A DNA stretch of 35,550 nucleotides from Amycolatopsis kentuckyensis (lineage in GTDB: Bacteria > Actinomycetota > Actinomycetes > Mycobacteriales > Pseudonocardiaceae): NCBI RefSeq assembly GCF_002155975.1, contig NZ_MUMI01000407.1, positions 1-35,550 of the forward strand, given 5' to 3'. Below are positions 14,717 to 23,187 of the stretch, in pieces. The notes beneath the pieces are model-generated. The model saw nothing but the letters and a program-made list of their open reading frames with translations. It had not been told where the DNA came from and did not search any database. The translations under genes were made by a program, and so were the position numbers. Each line of letters begins with the position of its first letter. Position 1 is the stretch's first letter.

Positions 14717-16545
14717 CCACGCCCCCTGCCGTTCTCGTCTCGATGCCGTTCCTCGACGCCGACCGGCCGTCCATCCAGCTCGGGCTGCTCAAGGCGATCG
14801 GGGAACGGCACGGGTTCGGAGTCCGCACCCGGCACCTGAACCTCGACTTCGCCGTGCGGATCGGGGTCGACCGGTACCGGCGGCTGGCCGACCACCGCGG
14901 CCGGCAGCTCGGGGACTGGCTCTTCTCCGTCGCGGCGTTCGGCGACGGCGCGCCGGACCCGGACGGGAAGCTGCTCACCGAGCTCGCCGCCGAACTGTCC
15001 TACCTGGACGACTCGGCCGCGGCGGCTGCGGAGTGGCTGGCGGCCGTCCGGGACCGGGACGTGCCCGCCTTCCTCGACGCCGTCGCCGAGGAGCTCGCCG
15101 GGGCCCGGACCGTCTGCTTCAGCTGCACCTTCCAGCAGAACGTGGCCTCCTTCGCCCTGGCGCGCCGGCTCAAGGACCGCGATCCCGGCGTCGTCACCGT
15201 GTTCGGCGGGGCCAATTTCGAAGGGGAGATGGGGCTGGAACTGGTCAGGTCCGTCGACTGCATCGACTTCGCGGTGCTCGGCGAAGGGGACGTCGCGTTC
15301 CCGCGCCTGCTCGGCGCGCTGGCGAACGGCACGGACCCGGGCGGGATCCCCGGCGTCGCCCGGCGGGTCGGCGACGAGGTCGTCGCGACTCCCGGCGAGG
15401 CGCCGCACGAACGGCTCGACGACCTGCCGGTCCCGGACTACGACGAGTACTTCGAACGGGCCGGCCGGGTCGGGCTGCCGACCGGGCACGTCGCCCTGCC
15501 GTTCGAGTCGGCCCGCGGGTGCTGGTGGGGCGCCAAGCACCACTGCACGTTCTGCGGGCTCAACGGCACCACCATGCGGTTCCGCGCCAAGTCGCCGTCC
15601 CGGGTGCTCGGCGAGCTGGACCGGCAGGCCCGGCGGTACCGGACCTTCCGGTTCGACGCGGTCGACAACATCATGGAACCCGCCTACCTCAAGACGCTGG
15701 TGCCGGCCCTGGCCGAGGCCGGCCGGGAGTACCAGCTCTTCTACGAGGTCAAGGCGAACCTGTCCCGCGCCCAGCTGAAGTTGCTCGCCCAGGCCGGCGT
15801 CACGCAGCTGCAGCCGGGCCTGGAGTCGCTGAGCTCCGAGGTGCTCCGGCTGATGGGCAAGGGGGTCCGGGCCGCGCAGAACGTCAACTTCCTGCGCTGG
15901 GCCCGGTACTACGGCATCGCCGTCGCCTGGAACATCCTCTGGGGGTTCCCGGGCGAGCCGGCCGAGGCGTACGCCGAGCAGGCCGCGGTCGTCCCGCACC
16001 TGGCCCACCTCCAGCCGCCGGCCGGCGCGGACCGGTTGTGGCTGGAGCGGTTCAGCCCGCTGTTCACCCAGCCCGGCCGGTTCCCGCTGCGGTCACGGGA
16101 CCCCGAGCCCAGCTACCGGCAGGTCTATCCATCCACTGTGGACGTCCGCCGGGTGGCGTACTTCTTCGGGTACGAACCCGAGGACGAGCTGCCGCCGGCG
16201 GTCTACACGCCGCTGCGGGACGCGGTTTCGGCGTGGTCGGCGGCCTGGGCGGCGGACCCGGCGCCGGTGCTGGTCTACCGCAGCGCTCCGGGGTTCCTGG
16301 AGATCTACGACGGCCGGCACCCCGGCAGCCGCGGCACCCACACCTTCCGCGACACCCTCGCCGATCTCTACCTCGCCTGTGTGGAACGACCCCGCACCGC
16401 CGCGGCCGTGCACCGCGAACTCGGCCTCACCGTGGGGGTTCCCGCGGTCGAAGCCGCCTTCCGGCGGTTCGGCGAACGGGGGCTGATGTTCCTCGACGGG
16501 AACCTCGCGCTCTCCCTGGCCCTGCCCGCGACACCCGGCCGGTGA
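14713..16545 (+). CDS. B12-binding radical SAM RiPP-maturation enzyme
   Basis: 610 aa. The N-terminal third is a cobalamin-binding-type Rossmann domain (VLVSMPFLDADRPSIQLGLL, TVCFSCTFQQNVASFALARR, TVFGGANFEGEMG, AVLGEGD). The radical SAM core has a CX7CX2C cluster motif, C270-WWGAKHH-C278-TF-C281, instead of the usual CX3CX2C, then DNIMEPAY, EVKANL, QPGLESLSSEVLRLMGKG and WNILWGFPGE. The long spacing and the C-terminal extension (about 440-610) are typical of the 'RiPP maturation radical SAM protein 1' group, whose members are proposed to C-methylate peptides at unactivated carbons using S-adenosylmethionine and cobalamin. The start GTG 14713 overlaps the precursor stop by four bases. The substrate is most likely the 87-aa peptide. 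Family confident; exact chemistry inferred. Confidence 0.85.
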   Translation: MTTPPAVLVSMPFLDADRPSIQLGLLKAIGERHGFGVRTRHLNLDFAVRIGVDRYRRLADHRGRQLGDWLFSVAAFGDGAPDPDGKLLTELAAELSYLDDSAAAAAEWLAAVRDRDVPAFLDAVAEELAGARTVCFSCTFQQNVASFALARRLKDRDPGVVTVFGGANFEGEMGLELVRSVDCIDFAVLGEGDVAFPRLLGALANGTDPGGIPGVARRVGDEVVATPGEAPHERLDDLPVPDYDEYFERAGRVGLPTGHVALPFESARGCWWGAKHHCTFCGLNGTTMRFRAKSPSRVLGELDRQARRYRTFRFDAVDNIMEPAYLKTLVPALAEAGREYQLFYEVKANLSRAQLKLLAQAGVTQLQPGLESLSSEVLRLMGKGVRAAQNVNFLRWARYYGIAVAWNILWGFPGEPAEAYAEQAAVVPHLAHLQPPAGADRLWLERFSPLFTQPGRFPLRSRDPEPSYRQVYPSTVDVRRVAYFFGYEPEDELPPAVYTPLRDAVSAWSAAWAADPAPVLVYRSAPGFLEIYDGRHPGSRGTHTFRDTLADLYLACVERPRTAAAVHRELGLTVGVPAVEAAFRRFGERGLMFLDGNLALSLALPATPGR

Positions 16546-16615
16546 CCGGTATCAAGCGCCTCCCCCGCGCCTCTGTCCGGCGGTAGCACTCCGGACGAGC
16601 GGAAAGGCACTCGAC

Positions 16616-17017
16616 ATGGACCCGTCGGTCATCATGGAGGCGGCGAACGCCTCAGCGAAACGGCTCACCGGCTGGACGCCGTGGGAATTCACCTGGGGGG
16701 TGATCCGGAAGGGGGACTGCACGATGTTCGACGGCGCCAAGTGGACCCTGTTCCCCAACGGGACCGCCACCTTCGACGCCACCGTGACCAGCGGGGACGA
16801 CGGCGACGCCTGGGTGATCTGGCACGTCGACCTGCTCGACGCCAACCAGGCGATCCTGGGTTCGCTGGCCACCGAGCACCCGGTCGGCGGCGACTGGCGC
16901 AAGTTCGTGCAGAACATGCCGAGCAGCGCCGAGCGCTACCGGTTCCGGGCCTGGGCGACCTTCGACACCGGCCTCTGGGCCGACATCGTCCACCTGAAGA
17001 TGCATTCGAGCTGCTGA
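16616..17017 (+). CDS. 133-aa protein of unknown function next to RiPP locus
   Basis: 133 aa with ribosome site GGAAAGG (16601-16607) and ATG 16616. The body looks like an all-beta small domain: FTWGVIRKGDCTMFDGAKW, LFPNGTATFDATVTSGDDGD, WVIWHVDLLDANQAILGSL. It ends in His-Ser-Ser-Cys. There is no signal peptide and no membrane segment. I have a weak memory of a small actinobacterial DUF (DUF6294-like) with the same GDC...F..NGTA.F.ATVTS pattern, but cannot confirm it. It lies 70 bp after the radical SAM gene and before a strong terminator, so it may be the last gene of that operon; binding or immunity are possible roles without direct evidence. Confidence 0.75.
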   Translation: MDPSVIMEAANASAKRLTGWTPWEFTWGVIRKGDCTMFDGAKWTLFPNGTATFDATVTSGDDGDAWVIWHVDLLDANQAILGSLATEHPVGGDWRKFVQNMPSSAERYRFRAWATFDTGLWADIVHLKMHSSC

Positions 17018-17024
17018 AAGCACT

Positions 17025-17056
17025 GTGGCCGGTTCCGCCACCGCGGAACCGGCCAC
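17025..17056. terminator. Terminator, 14-bp perfect stem
   Basis: GTGGCCGGTTCCGC (17025-17038) pairs with 17043-17056 across a CACC loop. It lies between the convergent stops at 17017 and 17069 and probably serves both sides. Confidence 0.85.
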
Positions 17057-17068
17057 GATCGCGAACGG

Positions 17069-17905
17069 TCAGCCGCGCACGTCCTGCCGGGAAAGCTCGA
17101 CCGGAACCGGGGTGACCGCCAGGGCGTGCACCGCCATGCCCGTGGCCGCCGGGGCGAGGCCGGCGGGCAGCTCGTAGGGGTCCGCCGCGTCGATGTCGAC
17201 CTGGTAGCCGAGGTCGCCGAGGGCGGCGACGGTGACCCGGCTGAGCGGATTCGGCGCGTGGCCGACGAAGCCGGTCATCAGCTCGTTGCCGAAGGTGCGG
17301 TCCCGCCAGTGCACGTCCCGGGTTCCCGGGCCGCCGGTGTCCTCCACCGGCACCCGCTCCCGGTCACCCGCGCCACCGAGCAGCTTGTGGTACTCGGCCA
17401 TCGCGGCCAGGCCGGAGAACGTCGGGTCGCTGGTGCCCTTGCCGACCAGCAGGCCCTTGGCGCCCCAGAGCGAGCCGACGCCGAGGACGTGCCCCATCTC
17501 GTGGGTGATCACGTCCCCGAGGATGCCGGTGGCCTCCATCTTGGCCAGGTCGGCCTTGTCGAACGTCATCTCGCCACGGACCGGCAGCAGCGCCGACGGT
17601 TCGGGGCCGGCCGGCCGCACGTGGGTGATGCGCGCCTGGCCGAGGATGTGGCCCTCGCCGTCGATGTCGGCGCCCTTGGCGACGATCAGCACGTCGTCGA
17701 TCGGCTCGCCGTCGAAGACGACGTCCGGCAGGTCGCCGACGATCACCGTCGCCCACCGGTCGGCGGCCGCGGCGAAGGCGTCCTGCTGGACCTGGGTGAG
17801 CCCGCCGGCGAACCGGACGGTGATGGTGAACGGCGAGGTGGTGCCCGTCAGCAGCCGGGCGCGTTCGGCGTCGGCGCGGGCGTGGTAGGTCTTCGGATCC
17901 GGCAT
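17069..17905 (-). CDS. Leishmanolysin-like (metzincin) zinc metalloprotease
   Basis: 278 aa. The zinc motif THEMGHVLGVGSLW gives His135, Glu136 and His139. His199 (RDVHWRD) is the probable third ligand, followed by the Met-turn NELMTG (Met210), the order found in M8/metzincin peptidases. The N-terminus MPDPKTYHARADAER has no signal peptide, which is unusual because related bacterial enzymes are mostly secreted. Start ATG 17905 has GGAAGGA (17912-17918) upstream; the longer frame upstream has no better start. It is convergent with the 133-aa gene. A cytosolic protease beside a RiPP-like precursor could remove the leader, but non-classical secretion or an unrelated role is equally open. Confidence 0.85.
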   Translation of the reverse strand: MPDPKTYHARADAERARLLTGTTSPFTITVRFAGGLTQVQQDAFAAAADRWATVIVGDLPDVVFDGEPIDDVLIVAKGADIDGEGHILGQARITHVRPAGPEPSALLPVRGEMTFDKADLAKMEATGILGDVITHEMGHVLGVGSLWGAKGLLVGKGTSDPTFSGLAAMAEYHKLLGGAGDRERVPVEDTGGPGTRDVHWRDRTFGNELMTGFVGHAPNPLSRVTVAALGDLGYQVDIDAADPYELPAGLAPAATGMAVHALAVTPVPVELSRQDVRG

Positions 17906-18044
17906 GGTCGTTCCTTCCGCCGTGCGAGCTGTCGTGGAGCTGTGCCGGTCAGAGTCCGGAAGCGCCCGGCAGATACACCGGTGGATCCCGGCGTATTTCC
18001 GGGGCGGCTCGCGGCTCAGTCTCGGTGAGGGAAGGGGACAAACC

Positions 18045-19319
18045 GTGAGCCTCGGGCTGATCGTTCTCGCGTTGTCGCTGGTGGTCGTGCTGCTGCTGGT
18101 GCGCCGCCGCCGTCGGGTGCACCGTCCCGCGGCGATCCTGGCCGGGCCGCCCGGCGGGGTCCCCGCGTTCCGGATCGTCACGCTCGGGCTGCAGGGCTCG
18201 GGCAAGACCCTGCTGCTGACCGGGATCTACCGCCGGCTGCAGACCCCGGGTGACCGCGGCTTCTACCTGCGGGTGCCGCACGAGCAGCTGATCGAGCTGA
18301 ACCGCTGGTACCGCAAGGCGGCCGACGTCCACGAAGAGTGGCCGCGCGGCACGACCCGCGGCGAACTGCGCGAGTTCGAGTTCAGCGTGATGACCGACGT
18401 CGGCGGGGCGGCCGAGCCCGTCGTCAAGCTCGGTTACCTCGAATACCCCGGCGAGCTGCTGACCGACCCGGACGCGCCGGGTTCGACCGCGCAGGCGACG
18501 CTGCTGCAGGCGATCGCCGGGGCGGACGCGCTCGTCGGCATCATCGACGGCTTCCGGCTGCTGCAGGCCGAGCAGGGTGACCGGCGTGGTGCGCTGATGC
18601 TCGAGGCGTCCCTCGACGCGATGATCAACGCGATGCTGCCGGTGCGCAGCCCGATCGTCTTCGTCATCACCAAGTGGGACCTGCTCGACCACCTGCACCC
18701 GGACGAGAACGAGCGGCTGCGGATCGTCCGCGACCGGCTGATGGCGGCGCCGGGGTTTGCCGACCTGGTCAAGGTGCACAGCGCCCGGCGGATCGTGCGG
18801 CTGATCCCGGTCACCGCGGTCGGGCACGACTTCGCCGTCTTCTCCGGCGGCACGGTCCGGAAGAAGCCCGACGGGCGGTTCCGGCCCGGGAACGTCGAAG
18901 CCGCGTTGTCGGTGGTGGTGCCGGACATCCTGCGCCAGACCGAACTCGCCCTCGACCGGGCGACCCGCGCGGAGCTGCTCGCGGCCGCGCAACGGCGGAT
19001 GCGGATGGGCCCGGCCGAGGCGCTGCGGACGCTCGGCAGCTACTTCACCGCGCACGCCGCGCGGGTGCTCGCGTCGGCGATCGGGGCGGGCCTGGTCGCC
19101 GAGTCCGGCCTGACGCTGTTGTTCGACACGATGCACCCGCAGGACGACGCGGCCGGGCGGAGTGCGCGGATGGCCCGGCTCGGCGAGGCCGACCGGATGG
19201 CGGAGCACTACGTCCAGGCTCGCCGTCGCGTGGTCGGCGAGCTGCAGCGGCAGGTCGCGGTGCTCGAGGCGAAACTGCCCGTCTCCCGCCTCGGCGGCGA
19301 CCGCTGGGGTGACTGGTGA
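18045..19319 (+). CDS. Membrane-anchored GTPase-like P-loop protein
   Basis: 424 aa. An N-terminal membrane segment (about 3-19, LGLIVLALSLVVVLLLV) is followed by a basic RRRRR stop-transfer. The P-loop GLQGSGKT is at 48-55, a possible G3 EYPGE at 133-137 (the usual DxxG Asp is not obvious), IIDG near 167, and a G4-like TKWD at 209-212. The C-terminal half is helical and basic (about 310-424). This looks like the bacterial TRAFAC-class GTPases of unknown function found in actinobacterial conserved operons. The start GTG 18045 has AAGGGGA (18032-18038); the frame is open further upstream, without a plausible site. The stop overlaps the next start (GTGA), so the two proteins likely form a complex at the membrane. 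Confidence 0.8.
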   Translation: MSLGLIVLALSLVVVLLLVRRRRRVHRPAAILAGPPGGVPAFRIVTLGLQGSGKTLLLTGIYRRLQTPGDRGFYLRVPHEQLIELNRWYRKAADVHEEWPRGTTRGELREFEFSVMTDVGGAAEPVVKLGYLEYPGELLTDPDAPGSTAQATLLQAIAGADALVGIIDGFRLLQAEQGDRRGALMLEASLDAMINAMLPVRSPIVFVITKWDLLDHLHPDENERLRIVRDRLMAAPGFADLVKVHSARRIVRLIPVTAVGHDFAVFSGGTVRKKPDGRFRPGNVEAALSVVVPDILRQTELALDRATRAELLAAAQRRMRMGPAEALRTLGSYFTAHAARVLASAIGAGLVAESGLTLLFDTMHPQDDAAGRSARMARLGEADRMAEHYVQARRRVVGELQRQVAVLEAKLPVSRLGGDRWGDW

Positions 19320-19996
19320 CGGGCCGGGCGTGGCCGTTCCTGATCGCCCGCGGACGGCGGCGGGGCTATTCGGTGCTGCTGGTGCCGGGTTTCCTGCGGG
19401 AGCACGGCTTCCTCGAGGCCACGGTGACGCCGCTGGACGACGTGCCTTCGCGTGCCGTGGCGACACCGCACGGCGTGCTGGTCTGGGCCGAGCACGCCGT
19501 GACCGAGGTGGAGTCCGGCGGCGAACCGCGCGACGAGTACGGCCGCCCGCTCGTGCTGCTGCACGGGTTCCTGTCCCCGGACGGCAACCCCGCGACGACC
19601 GCGGCCGCGTTGTCCCGGACGCGGGCCGTTGCGCTCACGGTGTACGGCCGGTTCCTCGCCGGCGAAGAGGGTTTCCGGGCGGAGCGTTCGGAGCCGTTCG
19701 CGATCGACGTCGTCCCGGCCGCCGAGGTGGTCCGCCCGCGGGTCTCGCCGCCGGGAGCGCCGGTGCGGCCGGTGCGTGGCTTCGGGTGGGCGGGCGCCGG
19801 TGTGCTGGTGGCGGCGGGTGCGGTGGCCGCGGTGGTGGGATTCGCCTCGGGAGGTGGCGACGCTTCGCCGCCGCTGCCGGCGTGCGGCCCCGACGTCGTC
19901 ACGCTGACGGTCGCCCCGACGGCTCCGGTGGCGACCTGCCTGCGCGAAAAGACGACCGTGACGTACGCACCCCGGTCGTCCGGCCACCCGAGGTGA
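19316..19996 (+). CDS. Single-pass membrane partner of the GTPase-like protein
   Basis: 226 aa from GTG 19316, overlapping the GTPase stop by four bases. A mixed alpha/beta N-terminal domain (about 1-135, with LLVPGFLREHGF and YGRFLAGEEGF) faces the cytoplasm if the single hydrophobic segment at about 157-178 (AGAGVLVAAGAVAAVVGFAS) is oriented N-in. A short outside tail with two Cys (LPACGPDV and VATCLREK) could form one disulfide. No family recognised. It ends only 7 bp from the convergent YVTN gene, with no terminator hairpin between them. Confidence 0.75.
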   Translation: MTGRAWPFLIARGRRRGYSVLLVPGFLREHGFLEATVTPLDDVPSRAVATPHGVLVWAEHAVTEVESGGEPRDEYGRPLVLLHGFLSPDGNPATTAAALSRTRAVALTVYGRFLAGEEGFRAERSEPFAIDVVPAAEVVRPRVSPPGAPVRPVRGFGWAGAGVLVAAGAVAAVVGFASGGGDASPPLPACGPDVVTLTVAPTAPVATCLREKTTVTYAPRSSGHPR

Positions 19997-20003
19997 ACCG
20001 GGG

Positions 20004-20999
20004 TCAGGACGTCACGGCGAGGCCTTCCGGTTCACTGCCGACCGGGACGGTCGCGACGACGGTGTTCGTCGCGATGTCGATCACCGACATCGACCCCGAG
20101 GCCGAGTTGGTGACGAAGACGTAGCTGGTGTCGGGGGCCGCGGCCACGCCTTCGGGCTCGTCCTGGACCGGGATCGTCACCGGCGGGTTCCGGCCGAGCA
20201 GCGACACCGTGCCGGAGCCGGCGTTGGCGACGTAGACCTGGCCGCGCGGGGTGACCGCGACCCCCATCGGCACGTCCCCGACCGGCTGCGTCGTCATCAG
20301 CGTCGGACCGGCGGCGCTGATGGCGTTGACGCTGTTCGCCCCGGTCGCGGCCACGTAGACGCGGTCGCCGGCCGGGCTGGTCGCGATCCCGGCCGGGAAG
20401 CGGCCCACCGGCAGCGTCGCCACGACCTGGTCGGACCCGGTGTCGATGACCGACACGGTGGCCGCGCCGTTGTTGGTGACGTACACCCGGCGCCCGTCCG
20501 GGCTGGCGGCCGGGCTGTGCGGGAACCGGCCGACCGGGATCTGCCGCACGACGGTGTTCGTCGCGGTGTCGATCACCGACACCGTGTCGGCTCCGAAGTT
20601 CGTCACGTAGGCGCGCGAGCCGGCGACCGCGACCCCGAAGGGGTGCAGGCCGACCGGAACGGTGGCCAGGGTGGAGTACGTGCGGGCGTCGATCACCGAT
20701 ACGGTGCCGGAGAGCTCGTTGGTGACGTAGACCCGGTCCCCGCCGGGCGCCGCCCCGACGCCGATCGGCGACCGGCCGACCCGGACGGTGGCGACCACCT
20801 CCTGCATCCGGGTGTCGTACACGGTGACGTTGTCGGACCCGCTGTTGGCCACGAACACCTGCACCCGCGGGGGGTAGGCGTGCGCGGCCGGGCCGACGGA
20901 GGCGGCGGCCAGCAGCAGCGCCGCCAGTACTCCGCCGGCCCGCCCGGCGCGGGGCCACCGCGAGCGCGGAATCGTCGTCGCGTCATTGCCGAATGACAT
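20004..20999 (-). CDS. Secreted YVTN-type beta-propeller protein
   Basis: 331 aa. Signal peptide of about 41 residues (MSFGNDATTIPRSRW, hydrophobic VLAALLLAAASVGPAAHA, cleavage likely after AHA). The mature part is a run of about seven 40-45-residue repeats with the pattern VYVTN..GTVSVID..T..VVATVPVG, the YVTN/surface-layer propeller family. Function is unknown for most members; binding or scaffolding outside the cell is typical. Start ATG 20999 is preferred over an upstream ATG at 21131 because it gives a clean signal peptide and has GGAG (21006-21009) at good spacing. Nothing connects it firmly to its neighbours. Confidence 0.87.
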   Translation of the reverse strand: MSFGNDATTIPRSRWPRAGRAGGVLAALLLAAASVGPAAHAYPPRVQVFVANSGSDNVTVYDTRMQEVVATVRVGRSPIGVGAAPGGDRVYVTNELSGTVSVIDARTYSTLATVPVGLHPFGVAVAGSRAYVTNFGADTVSVIDTATNTVVRQIPVGRFPHSPAASPDGRRVYVTNNGAATVSVIDTGSDQVVATLPVGRFPAGIATSPAGDRVYVAATGANSVNAISAAGPTLMTTQPVGDVPMGVAVTPRGQVYVANAGSGTVSLLGRNPPVTIPVQDEPEGVAAAPDTSYVFVTNSASGSMSVIDIATNTVVATVPVGSEPEGLAVTS

Positions 21000-21312
21000 A
21001 ACCTTCTCCGGTTCAGCAGCCAACCCTGCCTGGTTCGAAAATGAAGGCTCCTCGGATCTCCTGATCGGACGCCTTCGGGGAAGCCGGTCGGCGAAGCGCT
21101 TGTGGCGCGCCGTTTCCCGGTCCGGCATCACGCTAACCGACGGCTCGGCGCCCCGGCCACCGGAACAAGATCATGATCGCCTTGACGAGTGAACCCGGCT
21201 TCGGGAACCGGCTTTTGCCACATAAACCTTTTGAACCCGTCCGGGTGGCACAGACGTCACGGCAAACGGGGCCCGGTGCGATTTCCGGTGATTTCCCGCA
21301 GTGCGCGAAAAA
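21000..21312. other. Non-coding upstream region of YVTN gene
   Basis: About 310 bp without a believable gene. It holds the YVTN ribosome site and a direct repeat GATTTCC (21280-21286 and 21290-21296). It is less GC-rich around 21210-21240. No clear -35/-10 pair was found. Confidence 0.5.
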
Positions 21313-21355
21313 CGACGAGGAGCCCCAGCCGGTCACCGGCTGGGGCTCCTCGTCG
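21313..21355. terminator. Terminator with 19-bp perfect stem
   Basis: The arms CGACGAGGAGCCCCAGCCG (21313-21331) and 21337-21355 are exact complements around a GTCAC loop. It starts 14 bp past the GH62 stop on the minus strand; A-rich GAAAAA at 21307-21312 provides the U-run for minus-strand transcripts, so it is a classical intrinsic terminator of the GH62 gene. Confidence 0.92.
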
Positions 21356-21368
21356 GGGTGGTCGGGTG

Positions 21369-22991
<1,623 letters not shown>

Positions 22992-23058
22992 TCAGAGCCG
23001 GTGCCCTTGGTCCACAAAGGACAAACGAGCGGTGAAATTTACACGGGTCGCGAGCTGT

Positions 23059-23069
23059 CGAAACTTTCG
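23059..23069. promoter_or_regulatory. CGAAACTTTCG palindrome (xylanase-type operator)
   Basis: CGAAA-C-TTTCG, inside the 13-bp palindrome 23058-23070. The form CGAAANTTTCG is a known negative element of Streptomyces xylanase and xylosidase genes. It is 242 bp before the GH62 start and 118 bp before the STAND regulator, so either divergent gene could be its target. The rest of the 370-bp gap 22818-23187 shows no gene. Confidence 0.6.
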
Positions 23070-23187
23070 AGCCCCCTGGTCACGGCCTCGTGGCGCGAAA
23101 CCCGGGACCGCGCGTACCGGACGGGCTGCGGACGGTGATGATCACCGTTTCGCCGTACCGGCAAGGGAAGCCGGAATACCATGCCGC

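Noticed and set aside
10915..16558. The 11-mer GGTATCAAGCG shortly after two stop codons (10915-10925 and 16548-16558)
   Set aside because: Only two copies, no dyad, one copy lies at the end of the sigma gene; chance is enough to explain it.
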